Below are positions 29,511-38,197 of a DNA stretch of 49,691 bases, piece after piece. The position numbers were made by a program, and so were the translations under genes. The first letter of the stretch is position 1; each line of letters opens with the position of its first letter. The notes beneath the pieces were generated by a model. That model saw only the letters and a list, made by a program, of their open reading frames with translations, had not been told where the DNA came from and ran no database searches. The DNA comes from Cyanobium sp. Cruz CV13-4-11 (GTDB lineage Bacteria > Cyanobacteriota > Cyanobacteriia > PCC-6307 > Cyanobiaceae). Location: assembly GCF_024346055.1 (NCBI RefSeq), contig NZ_JAGQCH010000024.1, positions 1 to 49,691 of the forward strand. Reading direction: 5' to 3'.

Positions 29511-30563
29511 ATGGGCGACATCCATCAACATCACGGCCACGGCCCTGAGAACGGTCATGGGCATGAGCAGGGGCATCACCATGAGCACGGCGGTGAGCAC
29601 CGGCATGGCTCCTCAGGCCACGGTCACCACCATGGCTCCCAGCACCATCACGCTCATGGCCACGGGCATGGCCATCATTACCACGATCACCATCACGACA
29701 GTGGCAGCCGCTCCGGCAGCGCCTTCCGATGGAGCATCGTTCTCAACAGCGGTCTGACGGCGCTCCAGCTGGTGATCGGGCTGGCCTTCGGGTCGCTGGC
29801 GCTGATCGGCGATGCCCTCCACAACCTCGGCGATGTGATCGGCCTGGCCCTGGGCTGGGGCGCCGATCGGCTCAGTCGCCGGCCGGCCCGGGGGCGCTTC
29901 ACCTACGGCTATGGGCGCAGCACCCAGATGGTGTCGCTGATCAATGGTCTGCTCATCTTCGCGGCGGGGGCCGTCGTGGTGGTCGAGGCGATTCAGCGTC
30001 TGTTCCATCCGGTGCCCTTGATCGCCGGCCCGGTGGCCTGGGCGGCGGCGGCCGGCATCGGCATCAACCTGCTCTCGGCCCGCCTGTTCGGCCACGACCA
30101 TCACCACGATCTCAACCAACGGGCGGCGGTGCTGCATCTGCTCACCGATGCGGCCGTCTCAGTGGCGGTGCTGTTCAGCGCCCTGGTGGTGGGCGCCACC
30201 GGCTGGCTGTGGCTCGATGCCGTCACGGCCATCGGCGTCGGTGGTGCCGTGATCTGGAGCGCTCTGGGGCTGCTGCGCGAGGCGATCGCCCTCAACCTCG
30301 ATGCCGCCCCCCGCCACGTCGATCTGGTCCAGGTGGAGCAGGCCCTTGCCTCGCTGCCGGCGGTGCTGGATGTGGAGGAGCTGCACGTCTGGGGCCTGAG
30401 CACCTCGCGCACGGCGCTCACCGCCCATGTGGTGATCGACCCTCAGCGGCTGGAGACAGAAGCACTCAGCCGCGATCAGTTGCTCACCCTGGCGCGGGCG
30501 CGGCTGACGGACCTGGGCATTCGCAAGAGCACCCTGCAGCTGGAGAGCGGCGAGGCGCCATGA
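29511..30563 (+). CDS. Cation diffusion facilitator with a His-rich N-terminus
   Basis: 350 residues. The first 68 contain about 30 histidines (H-Q-H-H-G-H, H-E-Q-G-H-H-H-E-H, H-H-Y-H-D-H-H-H-D). Six membrane helices follow, with metal-site motifs H-N-L-G-D (residues ~100, in A-L-H-N-L-G-D-V) and H-L-L-T-D-A, the HxxxD sites of zinc-type CDF exporters (ZitB/CzcD). A cytosolic C-terminal domain ends at V-W-G-L-S. It exports Zn2+ or Co2+/Cd2+ using protons. Its stop overlaps the response-regulator start (ATGA), linking efflux to a sensor system. Confidence 0.92.
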   Translation: MGDIHQHHGHGPENGHGHEQGHHHEHGGEHRHGSSGHGHHHGSQHHHAHGHGHGHHYHDHHHDSGSRSGSAFRWSIVLNSGLTALQLVIGLAFGSLALIGDALHNLGDVIGLALGWGADRLSRRPARGRFTYGYGRSTQMVSLINGLLIFAAGAVVVVEAIQRLFHPVPLIAGPVAWAAAAGIGINLLSARLFGHDHHHDLNQRAAVLHLLTDAAVSVAVLFSALVVGATGWLWLDAVTAIGVGGAVIWSALGLLREAIALNLDAAPRHVDLVQVEQALASLPAVLDVEELHVWGLSTSRTALTAHVVIDPQRLETEALSRDQLLTLARARLTDLGIRKSTLQLESGEAP

Positions 30564-31246
30564 AGCTGTTGGTCGTAGAAGACGACCCACCCTTGCAGGC
30601 CGCCCTGCTGCGCCTGCTGAGGCAATGGGGCTACGCCACAGAGCACGCCTCCACCGCCGCCGAGGCCCTCGCCTGGCTGGAGCGCGACCTGTTCGATCTG
30701 GTGCTGCTCGATCTGGGCCTGCCCGATCGCGACGGTCTGTTGCTCTGCCGCCAGTTGCGCTGCCTGCAGCGCCATCAGCCGCTGGTGTTGATGCTCACCG
30801 CCCGCGATGGCCGCTCCGACAAGGTGCGGGGCTTTGAGGAGGGGGCCGACGACTACGTGGTCAAACCGTTCGATCCGGAACTGCTGCGGGTGCGGCTGCG
30901 GGCCCTGTTGCGCCGTGCCCAGCGGCCGCTGCAGTCTGAGCTGGCGTTCGGCCCTGTGCGCCTCGTCGCCGGCCAGACGAACGCCATCGTGCACGGCGAG
31001 TCCGTGGAGCTGACCCGCAAGGAGGCCTTGCTGCTTGAGCAACTGCTGCGCGCCGGAGGCGCCAGTCTCAGCAAGGCCGAGCTGCTGCATGGCATCGGCG
31101 ATGGTCGCCGCGAGGTGGGCGAGGACGCCCTGCGCGCCCACATGCGCAACCTGCGCCAGAAACTCACGACGGCCGGCTGCCATCCCAATCTGATCGAAAC
31201 GGTGTACGGCGTTGGCTACCGGCTCCATCCCAGTGCCTCGTTCTGA
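30560..31246 (+). CDS. OmpR-family response regulator
   Basis: 228 residues. Receiver domain with E-D-D near residue 7, phosphoacceptor Asp in L-V-L-L-D-L-G-L-P-D, conserved Thr in L-M-L-T-A and Lys in V-V-K-P-F. The C-terminal winged helix has V-E-L-T-R-K-E-A-L-L-L and V-Y-G-V-G-Y-R-L. Coupled by overlap to the CDF exporter before it and to the kinase after it, so it most likely controls metal efflux, in the manner of NrsR/CopR-type systems. Confidence 0.93.
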   Translation: MKLLVVEDDPPLQAALLRLLRQWGYATEHASTAAEALAWLERDLFDLVLLDLGLPDRDGLLLCRQLRCLQRHQPLVLMLTARDGRSDKVRGFEEGADDYVVKPFDPELLRVRLRALLRRAQRPLQSELAFGPVRLVAGQTNAIVHGESVELTRKEALLLEQLLRAGGASLSKAELLHGIGDGRREVGEDALRAHMRNLRQKLTTAGCHPNLIETVYGVGYRLHPSASF

Positions 31247-32537
31247 ACGGTTTCCGGCTGATCCCTTGCCGCCTGATCCTCTGCAGCTCAGGCGCCGGCT
31301 GGCACTGCAGGGGGGTGGTTTTGCGCTCTTCCTGCTGGCCGCCTTCTCCGGCACTCTCTACTGGGGGATCGCCAGCCAGCGCCTGGAGGATCAGCGCACC
31401 GAGCTGCGCCAGCTGGCGGGTAGTGCGGCCGCGCAGCTGCCGCTGATCGCCCATGAGACGCGCGAGGCCGAGGGGCGCGCCAAGTTCCGGGCTGGTTCTC
31501 GCCGGATCGCCTCAGCGGCCCTGCGGCAACAGCGCCTGCAGTGGTTCGATGCCACAGGGGCCTTGCTCAGTGAACAGGGCAGCCTGGCGATGCCTCCCCT
31601 GCCAAAGCTGACCGGTCAGCCGCTCTGGCAGCGCTGGCCCGGGGGCGTGAGCCTCTGGCAGCCTGTCGACAGCCAGGCCGAACGGCTCGGCTATGTGCGG
31701 GTCGCCCTCTCCGATCAGGCGGCCCGGGCCGATCTGCTCAGGCTGCAGCGCGGTCTGCTGCTGGGCGGTGTCGTCACGGTGCTGGCGGCGCTGCTGGTGG
31801 GCCGCCGCATGCTGCGGGCCGCCTTTGCGCCCCTGCAGCGCCAGGTGAGCGCGTTGCAACGATTCACCGCCGATGCCTCCCATGAACTGCGTCACCCGCT
31901 CACGGCCCTGCGCGCCCAGCTGGCGGCGGTGCCGCCGGAGCTGCGCCGGCAGCCGGCCCTGGCCTGGGGGGAGCTCGACGGCCTCAGCCGCCGGATGGGC
32001 GAACTACTCGATGATCTGCTGCTGCTCGCCCGCCAGGAGCAGGCCGGCCTGGACGGGCCCCTGACCCCGGGGGAGCTGCAGGAGTTCGATCTGCTGGAAC
32101 TGTTGGAGGATCTGCTCCGCTGCTACGCCCCCCAGGCGGGCGCTCGCTCCATCCACCTGCAGCTCAGCCCTGATCCAGCCACCAACAGCATCCCCTTCCG
32201 CGGCCAGAGCGAGCAGCTGCTGCGGCTGTTCACCAACCTGCTGGTCAATGCGATCCGCCACAGCCCCGAGGGCGCCGCGGTGTCAGTACTGGTGCACCGG
32301 GCCGGAAGGCTGATCCGGGTGACCGTCGCGGACGAGGGCCCCGGCATCCCCCCGCAGGACCATGAACGGGTGTTCGAGCGCTTCTGGAGCGGCGCCGATC
32401 GTGGCGGTCACAGCGGACTGGGTCTGGCGATCGGCCGTGCCATCGCCCGCCGCCATGGCGGGGTTCTGCGTCTGGGGGAGAGCCGGGCTGGCCGCTGTGA
32501 GCTGGTGGTGGAGTTGCCCGCCATGGACGGTCCATGA
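31233..32537 (+). CDS. Sensor histidine kinase partner
   Basis: 434 residues, GTG 31233 overlapping the response regulator. Two membrane helices (about residues 26-46 and 173-193) bracket a periplasmic sensor of about 125 residues. HisKA follows with D-A-S-H-E-L-R-H-P-L-T-A-L (His box) and the ATPase domain with N-L-L-V-N-A-I-R-H-S-P, D-E-G-P-G-I-P and G-L-G-L-A-I-G-R. No HAMP is evident. The sensor lacks an obvious Cys/His metal motif, so the signal is inferred from the CDF neighbour. Confidence 0.92.
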   Translation: MPRSERFPADPLPPDPLQLRRRLALQGGGFALFLLAAFSGTLYWGIASQRLEDQRTELRQLAGSAAAQLPLIAHETREAEGRAKFRAGSRRIASAALRQQRLQWFDATGALLSEQGSLAMPPLPKLTGQPLWQRWPGGVSLWQPVDSQAERLGYVRVALSDQAARADLLRLQRGLLLGGVVTVLAALLVGRRMLRAAFAPLQRQVSALQRFTADASHELRHPLTALRAQLAAVPPELRRQPALAWGELDGLSRRMGELLDDLLLLARQEQAGLDGPLTPGELQEFDLLELLEDLLRCYAPQAGARSIHLQLSPDPATNSIPFRGQSEQLLRLFTNLLVNAIRHSPEGAAVSVLVHRAGRLIRVTVADEGPGIPPQDHERVFERFWSGADRGGHSGLGLAIGRAIARRHGGVLRLGESRAGRCELVVELPAMDGP

Positions 32538-32597
32538 AGCGTCGGCCTTGCCGCAAACCTCATGACTTCCTCATGGGTTCTGCCGCACCTTGGCGCG

Positions 32598-33251
32598 ATG
32601 AGCGCACCTCTTCCCTCCGATCCCGGTGTGGCTGCCTTCGGGGCCAGCCTCACCGCCATCACCCTGGCTGAGCTGGGTGACAAGACCTTCTTCATGGCGC
32701 TGATCCTGGCGGCGCGCCACCGCGCCAGGGATGTGTTCGTCGGTGCCTTCGCGGCGCTCACGGCCGTCACCCTGATTTCGCTGGGCCTGGGCTACGGATT
32801 GCGCGAATTGCTGCCCCCCACGGTGGTGCCCTGGCTGGCGGCGGCGCTGTTCCTGGGCTTCGGCCTCAAGCTGCTGGTCGATGCCCAGCGCATGCGTGCC
32901 GATGAGGCGGACGAGGAGGAACAGGAGGCGGAGCAGGCGATCAACGAGGCCGAGAGCCGCCGCCGCATCAGCACCACCTGGGCGGTGATCTGGGAGGCGT
33001 TCGTGCTGGTGTTCATCGCCGAGCTTGGCGATCGCACTCAGTTCACCACCATCTTTCTGGCCACCGCGCCGGCCTTCACCTTCGCGGGGCTGCTGGCGGG
33101 AACCCTGCTGGGCCATGCCCTGGTCACCTGGCTGGCGGTGGGCGCCGGCAAGTGGATCGGCGGTCGCATCAGCGAGAAACTGCTCTACCGGCTCAGCGGC
33201 GGCCTGTTCCTTGTGTTCGGCCTGTTCTCGTTGAAGCAGGCTCTTGGTTGA
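32598..33251 (+). CDS. TMEM165/GDT1-family Mn/Ca transporter
   Basis: 217 residues from ATG 32598 (an upstream GTG-type start at 32562 adds 12 residues). Two copies of the E-x-G-D-[KR]-[ST] motif appear: A-E-L-G-D-K-T-F-F in the first helix and A-E-L-G-D-R-T-Q-F in the fourth, with a central acidic loop (D-E-E-E-Q-E-A-E-Q). Cyanobacterial members (Mnx) move Mn2+ out of the cytoplasm. Neighbours on both sides are metal exporters. Confidence 0.93.
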   Translation: MSAPLPSDPGVAAFGASLTAITLAELGDKTFFMALILAARHRARDVFVGAFAALTAVTLISLGLGYGLRELLPPTVVPWLAAALFLGFGLKLLVDAQRMRADEADEEEQEAEQAINEAESRRRISTTWAVIWEAFVLVFIAELGDRTQFTTIFLATAPAFTFAGLLAGTLLGHALVTWLAVGAGKWIGGRISEKLLYRLSGGLFLVFGLFSLKQALG

Positions 33252-33273
33252 ACGGAGCGCTCGGAGCACACCC

Positions 33274-34182
33274 ATGCTGTTCGGCTCGCCCCGCTCCTAC
33301 ATGCTCCTGTCGGTGGCCGCTGCGGTGGCCACCATCGTCCTCAAGACCTGGGCCTGGCGGCTCACCGGCTCGGTCGGCCTGCTCTCCGATGCGATGGAGT
33401 CGGGGGTGAACCTGGTGGCGGCGCTGGGGGCCTTCTGGGCGCTCACCCTGGCGGCCAAGCCAGCCGATCGCCGGCACCACTACGGGCATTTCAAAGCCGA
33501 ATACTTCTCCAGCGGCCTGGAGAGCGTGTTGATCGTGGTGGCTGCACTCGCGATCATTCATGCCGCCATCGGCCGTCTGCAGGAGCCCCAACCGCTGGAG
33601 CAACTGGGCATCGGTCTGGCGATCTCCTTACTGGCGACCGCACTCAATGGCCTGGTGGCCTGGGTGCTGCTCAAGGCCGCCAAGCGCTTTCATTCGATCA
33701 CCCTCCGCGCCGATGCCCATCACCTGCTGACCGTCGTCTGGACTTCCACGGGCGTTGTGGTGGGGATCGGCCTCGTGAAGCTGACGGGATGGACGATCCT
33801 CGACCCCCTGATTGCGATCGCGGTGGCGGTCAACATCATCATCACGGGCTGGAAGATGTTGCATGAGACCGCCTCAGGTCTGCTGGATCGCTCCCTGCCG
33901 GAAGACGAGCAGCATCTTCTGGAACAGCTGCTGGCCGCCCGAACAACAGACGAGATCCGTTTTCATGCCCTGCGCACCCGTGTGGCCGGTTCGCGGCGCT
34001 TCGTGTCGCTGCATTTGCTGGTTCCCGGCGGCTGGACCGTGCATCAGGGGCATGACCTGTGTGAGCAGCTGGAGCAGGAGATCGCCACGGCCCTCACCCG
34101 CACCCATGTGCTGACCCATCTCGAGCCGATCGAAGATCCCAGCTCCTGGGATGACCAGAACTTCCGCTGGGAGCAGGGCTGA
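33274..34182 (+). CDS. Second cation diffusion facilitator transporter
   Basis: 302 residues, ATG 33274 after GGAGC. Six membrane helices with G-L-L-S-D-A-M-E-S and R-A-D-A-H-H-L-L-T, where the usual D-x-x-x-D of metal site A reads S-D-A-M-E and H-x-x-x-T, closer to Mn/Fe-type (FieF/MntE-like) than to zinc CDFs. The H-H-Y-G-H-F-K-A-E motif follows helix II. The C-terminal domain carries G-L-L-D-R-S-L-P. No His-rich loop, unlike the first CDF gene. Metal uncertain. Confidence 0.88.
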   Translation: MLFGSPRSYMLLSVAAAVATIVLKTWAWRLTGSVGLLSDAMESGVNLVAALGAFWALTLAAKPADRRHHYGHFKAEYFSSGLESVLIVVAALAIIHAAIGRLQEPQPLEQLGIGLAISLLATALNGLVAWVLLKAAKRFHSITLRADAHHLLTVVWTSTGVVVGIGLVKLTGWTILDPLIAIAVAVNIIITGWKMLHETASGLLDRSLPEDEQHLLEQLLAARTTDEIRFHALRTRVAGSRRFVSLHLLVPGGWTVHQGHDLCEQLEQEIATALTRTHVLTHLEPIEDPSSWDDQNFRWEQG

Positions 34183-34243
34183 GCCTCTGCAGCCCTTGCC
34201 CTGACCAGACATGGGTGCTTCGTCCTGAATCCCATTCCCCACC

Positions 34244-34774
34244 ATGGCCCGCCCCTACCAACCCTCCCTGCTGCGCCTGCTGCATGGCGCCACCGCCCTG
34301 CTGGTTCCGCTGGCCTGGCTCACGGGCCTGCTCGTTTACTCCGACTACGACGGGCGTATCGGACGGCTGCCGTTGACGCTCCCAGGTGAATGGATCGACA
34401 TCCACGGCACGGTGGGCGTGCTGCTGTGGCCGATCGCGCTGCTGTTCGGCCTCTATGCCCTCACCGCCGGCCGGGCACGGTTGCGGCAGCCCGCCAATGC
34501 CATCGCGCTGCTGGCGTTAGTTCTGGCCGTGGGCAGCGGCAAGCTGATGGAGGAAGACTGGCTGCGGGACGGCCAGTTCCAGCACGCGGTCTACAGCGTT
34601 CACCTGTTGGCGTGGCTGCTGATCGCCCTCGCGGTCGCCCTGCATGTCGCTGCGGTGCTGCGGCGTGGTGGCTGGCCGCTCGCCCGGTCGATGGCCAGCG
34701 TTCAGGTGCGCGCAGGAGATCTTCCCGGCCAGTGGTTCGGTCAGATCCGCAGGTCTTTCAAGGCCGGCCGCTGA
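34244..34774 (+). CDS. Cytochrome b561/b-type domain membrane protein
   Basis: 176 residues, four membrane helices. H in L-R-L-L-H-G-A-T-A (helix 1), H in D-I-H-G-T-V-G (helix 2), H in Y-S-V-H-L-L-A (helix 3) and A-L-H-V-A-A-V (helix 4) would ligate two b hemes, as in bacterial cytochrome b561. It probably moves electrons in the inner membrane. It follows the CDF gene with 61 bases between and is the last gene of the plus-strand run. Confidence 0.85.
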   Translation: MARPYQPSLLRLLHGATALLVPLAWLTGLLVYSDYDGRIGRLPLTLPGEWIDIHGTVGVLLWPIALLFGLYALTAGRARLRQPANAIALLALVLAVGSGKLMEEDWLRDGQFQHAVYSVHLLAWLLIALAVALHVAAVLRRGGWPLARSMASVQVRAGDLPGQWFGQIRRSFKAGR

Positions 34775-34840
34775 GACAGCCACGCCGGTATCTGCAGCTG
34801 TCATTGGCTATCCCCGTTGGCGCACGGACGTCCACACAAC

Positions 34841-34870
34841 AAAGCCCGGAGCGTTGGCCCCGGGCGTTTG
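34841..34870 (+). terminator. Terminator after the cytochrome b561 gene
   Basis: Stem GCCCGG (34844-34849) / CCGGGC (34860-34865) extended by AAA/TTT pairs on both sides, with a short T run (GTTTG). It lies 70 bases downstream of the last gene of the metal run. Confidence 0.6.
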
Positions 34871-35404
34871 CCTGCTCAGCCGTGGCGTTGTCCCCTGGGA
34901 TCGGGCCCAAGGGGGTCGGGCGCAACTGTGCGTGGTTGGTGCTGATGTCAGCCTGATCGTCAGATCAGAAGGTCTTTGGTTGTGGGGCGGAGCTGCTGGC
35001 GCTGGCACCTGGGGCCAGGTGTCGAGTGGGACGTTCCGTTGGGTCCTGGGCACCTGAGGCGGTGCAGTGGACGGCGTGTGTCCCCTCCAGGAAAAGGCAC
35101 GCCAGGAACATCAGTGATCCGTCGAGAGTGTTGGAGCAGGGGCCGGATCGTCAGCGCGCTCCTCGCTGCTGCTCAGGGGGGGTGTCTTCCATCGATGGAG
35201 CCTCCGAATCCCGTTGCAGCCACGATGGGCCCGGCGGCCGACGCCAGCATGGGCTGCAGCACTTCCGACACCGGTCTTCACCGGAGGCAACGGGGCTTCA
35301 TGAAGGGGATTCATTGGCGTGCCAACAGGCAGGCGGGATTGCCCTGATGGTTCTGCAACCAGGCTCTTGCCCCCAAGGTTTCCTGCCTCGGCTCATCCAA
35401 CCCG
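34871..35404. other. Intergenic region, no gene recognised
   Basis: 534 bases between the cytochrome terminator and the end of the LysR gene. Short frames on both strands show no family resemblance or convincing start sites; I see nothing else in it. Confidence 0.4.
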
Positions 35405-36325
35405 CTACGCCAGCCCCGCCCCCGCCAGGGCCTGAGTGAGCCGCGGCTGCACGAACTCGATGAACGCCCGCGTGCGGGCCGGCAGGCGGGTTCCGCCTGG
35501 GAGCACCAGCTGCAGCGGCGTCGGCGGCGGCGCCTGATCGTCCAGCAGCGGCACCAGCCGTCCGGCCTGGATCGCCTCATGGGCCAGCAGGCCCGGCAGA
35601 CGGGCGATGCCCAGGCCCTGTTCGGCGGCCGTGCGCAGCACCACCCAGTCATCGCTCACCAACCGGCCGCTGACCTGCACCTCACTGCCGCGGGCCCCGC
35701 TGCCGAACGACCAGCTGCTGCGCGCCTCCATGCCGGAGCGCGAGAAGCGCAGGCAGGCATGGGATGACAGCTCCGCGGGGCGCTGCGGGCTGCCGTGGCG
35801 GGCCAGATAGGCGGGGCTGGCGACGACGCGGTCGGAGGCGCTGCCAATCCGCCGGACGATCAGGCTCGCATCCCGCAGATGCCCGGCGCGGATGGCGACG
35901 TCAAAGCGCTCCGCCACCAGATCCACCAGGCGGTCGCTGAGCAGCAGCACCACCTCCACCGCCGGGAAGGCCTCGAGAAACGCAGCCAGAACCGGCGCCA
36001 GGAACAGTTCGCCGATCGACACCGCGGTGGTGATCCGCAAGCGGCCCCGGGGCTCGCGCTGCAGCTCCGTCACGGCCTCCTGGGCCGCCTCCAACCGGGC
36101 GATCGCCGCTTCCGCCTCCTCCATGAAGGCCATACCGGCGTCGGTGAGCGACAGCCGGCGGGTGGTGCGCTGCAGGAGCTGCACCCCCAGCTGGGCCTCA
36201 AGTTCGGAGACCTTGCGGCTCACGGTGGTCCTGGGCATGCCGAGCCGCTCGGCGGCGGCGCGGAAGCTGCCCGCCTGCACCACCCGCACCAGCACCAGCG
36301 CGCCGTTGAGATCAAACTGTCCCAT
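35405..36325 (-). CDS. LysR-family transcriptional regulator
   Basis: 306 residues. N-terminal HTH V-V-Q-A-G-S-F-R-A-A-A-E-R-L-G-M-P-R-T-T then L-G-V-Q-L-L-Q-R-T-T-R-R-L-S-L-T, followed by the two-lobed effector domain (R-L-R-I-T-T, F-D-V-A-I-R-A-G). It is of the CrgA/YhjC-like subgroup. Divergent from the CDGSH and dioxygenase genes, with an inverted repeat spanning its own start codon; it probably represses itself and controls those genes in response to an aromatic or quinone-like effector. Confidence 0.9.
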   Translation of the reverse strand: MGQFDLNGALVLVRVVQAGSFRAAAERLGMPRTTVSRKVSELEAQLGVQLLQRTTRRLSLTDAGMAFMEEAEAAIARLEAAQEAVTELQREPRGRLRITTAVSIGELFLAPVLAAFLEAFPAVEVVLLLSDRLVDLVAERFDVAIRAGHLRDASLIVRRIGSASDRVVASPAYLARHGSPQRPAELSSHACLRFSRSGMEARSSWSFGSGARGSEVQVSGRLVSDDWVVLRTAAEQGLGIARLPGLLAHEAIQAGRLVPLLDDQAPPPTPLQLVLPGGTRLPARTRAFIEFVQPRLTQALAGAGLA

Positions 36326-36364
36326 ATACAGGACAGTTTATCCCGGTATCGAGGGATTGTCCTG
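36314..36364. promoter_or_regulatory. LysR operator region with three GGACA/TGTCC half-sites
   Basis: A perfect inverted repeat, AAACTGTCC (36314-36322), eight bases, GGACAGTTT (36331-36339), is centred next to the LysR start codon (36323-36325). A further TGTCCTG at 36358-36364 pairs with CAGGACA at 36329-36335. The spacing fits one strong and one weaker LysR site with autorepression. Confidence 0.7.
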
Positions 36365-36434
36365 TGGCGCGATTCATTGGAAGGTGAATGGGCGCGGCGA
36401 TCACCGCGCTGCATCACCCCACGCGAACTCCGTC

Positions 36435-36707
36435 ATGACCACCTCCACGCATCCCTCCCCACTCACCTTTCCGGCAGGCACCCATGCCCTGTGCAGCTGC
36501 GGCCTCAGCAGGAACGGAGCCTTCTGCGACGGCAGCCATCAGGGCAGCGGCCAGTCCCCGCACATCCTCAAGCTCGAGGAGGAGCAGACCGTCTATCTGT
36601 GCAGCTGCGGTGCCTCCGCCAAAAAGCCCTTCTGCGATGGCAGCCATCTCCAGCTGAGTGCTGCCACATCCAAGGCCCAGCGCCCCTGGTGGAAGTTCTG
36701 GGGCTGA
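36435..36707 (+). CDS. Double CDGSH iron-sulfur protein
   Basis: 90 residues with two CDGSH-type motifs: C-S-C-G-L-S-R-N-G-A-F-C-D-G-S-H (residues ~19-34) and C-S-C-G-A-S-A-K-K-P-F-C-D-G-S-H (~55-70), each giving three Cys and one His for a 2Fe-2S cluster. Such miner-type proteins carry redox-active clusters. ATG 36435 lies 109 bases from the divergent LysR start. With the dioxygenase gene it forms a small LysR-controlled unit. Confidence 0.92.
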   Translation: MTTSTHPSPLTFPAGTHALCSCGLSRNGAFCDGSHQGSGQSPHILKLEEEQTVYLCSCGASAKKPFCDGSHLQLSAATSKAQRPWWKFWG

Positions 36708-36815
36708 TCCCCTCCGCCGCACCGCACCATTCCTCTGCCCTGGCAATCCCCCGGCTGCGGACCTCCCGTCAGCGTCGTGGAGGTCCGCCGGGTAGGCCAG
36801 GCCCTGTTGGCATCA

Positions 36816-37625
36816 ATGACTCCTGCAACAACCCCTTCCGTTCTGTTCGTCGCCCACGGCTCGCCAATGGTCGCCCTCCGGCCCGGTGCGGCTGGCGCGG
36901 CGCTCAAGGCCCTGGCCGAGACGTTGGCGCGGCCTCGGGCGGTGCTGGTGATCAGCCCCCACTGGGAAACCGAGGTAGCGACCGTGGGCACCGCCAGCCA
37001 GCTGGAGACGATCCACGACTTCGGGGGATTCGATCCGGCGCTCTACGCCATTCACTACCCGGTTCAGGGTTCACCTCAGGGGGCGCAGGAGGTTCTCACG
37101 GTGCTGGAGGCCGCCGGACTGCCGGTGCGCACCGACGCACACCGGGGCCTCGACCATGGCGCCTGGGTGCCGTTGCGGGTCCTGTTCCCGCAGGCGGATG
37201 TGCCCGTCGTTCCCCTGTCGATTCAGCATCACGGAGGCCCGCAGCACGCCTACCGCATCGGCCAGGCTCTGGCACCGCTGGCCGCTCAGGGCTGGTTGAT
37301 CGTGGCGACGGGCAACATCACCCACAACCTGCGCGACTGGCAGCAGGCTGAGATGGGTGCCGCCATCGATCGCAGCTATGCCCAGCGCTTCTCGGACTGG
37401 GTGCATGACCAGCTGATCCGTGGCGACACCGTGGCCTTGCTGGACTACCGCCAGCGCCATCCCGATGCGCTGCAAGCCCAGCCCCGCGACGAGCATCTGC
37501 TGCCGCTGTTCACAGCGCTCGGAGCCGCCGACACTGGAGCCCACGCCCGCGCCATTCATCGCGGCATCAGCGATCACGTGATCGCGATGGATGGTTATGC
37601 GTTCGAGCCGATGAGGCGTTCCTGA
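36816..37625 (+). CDS. DODA-type extradiol ring-cleavage dioxygenase (YgiD-like)
   Basis: 269 residues. Class III extradiol features: V-A-H-G-S-P-M near residue 14, I-S-P-H-W-E-T-E (metal His), L-D-H-G-A-W-V-P-L (catalytic His), S-I-Q-H-H and N-I-T-H-N-L-R-D. The enzyme opens catechol rings, as with 4,5-DOPA. ATG 36816 is chosen; an in-frame start at 36777 lacks conservation. Follows the CDGSH gene by 108 bases and would share its LysR control. Confidence 0.9.
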   Translation: MTPATTPSVLFVAHGSPMVALRPGAAGAALKALAETLARPRAVLVISPHWETEVATVGTASQLETIHDFGGFDPALYAIHYPVQGSPQGAQEVLTVLEAAGLPVRTDAHRGLDHGAWVPLRVLFPQADVPVVPLSIQHHGGPQHAYRIGQALAPLAAQGWLIVATGNITHNLRDWQQAEMGAAIDRSYAQRFSDWVHDQLIRGDTVALLDYRQRHPDALQAQPRDEHLLPLFTALGAADTGAHARAIHRGISDHVIAMDGYAFEPMRRS

Positions 37626-38197
37626 AACCGCACTCTGGATGGCGGGAACAGGAACCTCAGCGACCCTCCACCACGGGCCAGAAGACCTACTTTGTGATTG
37701 AGGGGAGGCCCGGGAGCCAACCCGACCCTCACCCTTCCAAGGAGTCCGGCCAGGGATCACCCGAGCCGGTGCGCACGACGGAGGTGCGATTGTTTCCAGT
37801 GGTTGCCCAACAGCCAAGTGAACTCGGTGGCGCAGCGCGAACGTCATCCCGTAGCAGCAGAAAGCGATACGCCAGTTCTGTTTCCCGCGTGTTGACACCC
37901 CGGGCTGCATAACCCGAGCCGGGATCACAGCTGAGAAGGTCAAGCCCCGAGCATCTCTTCCCAGAGACGTGATCCCCATTCCTCTCCTGTCAGGCACAAG
38001 GCAGGCCATGCGTGAACAACAGACACCCGATCGGCAGTGCTTGGTGTGAGGAGCTGACCGCCGCAACCGGTGCTAAGGCGCCCCCAACAGGGCGCCTTCT
38101 TGTTGGAGTGATCGAAAAACTGATGCGCATTCTGCATCGGTTGCCAGAGCCCAGAAGGACGGTGCCAGGCTGAGCTGTTGCCGGTTCCGCTGCCTTG
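37626..38197. other. Intergenic region with a terminator, no gene recognised
   Basis: 572 bases between the dioxygenase and the nuclease. Only the hairpin at 38075-38104 is recognisable. Short plus-strand frames near 37694 look like noise. Confidence 0.4.
38075..38104 (+). terminator. Rho-independent terminator
   Basis: Perfect 9-base stem AAGGCGCCC (38075-38083) / GGGCGCCTT (38090-38098) with loop CCAACA and tail CTTGTT. Nearly the same hairpin follows the broken nuclease copy at 9735. Confidence 0.75.

Noticed and set aside
29729..30559. First half of a 505-residue frame running into the response regulator
   Set aside because: Shadow of the CDF gene; only the part from 30560 is the regulator.
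35795..37351. 518-residue plus-strand frame
   Set aside because: Antisense to LysR then out of frame through the CDGSH and dioxygenase genes; no family features.
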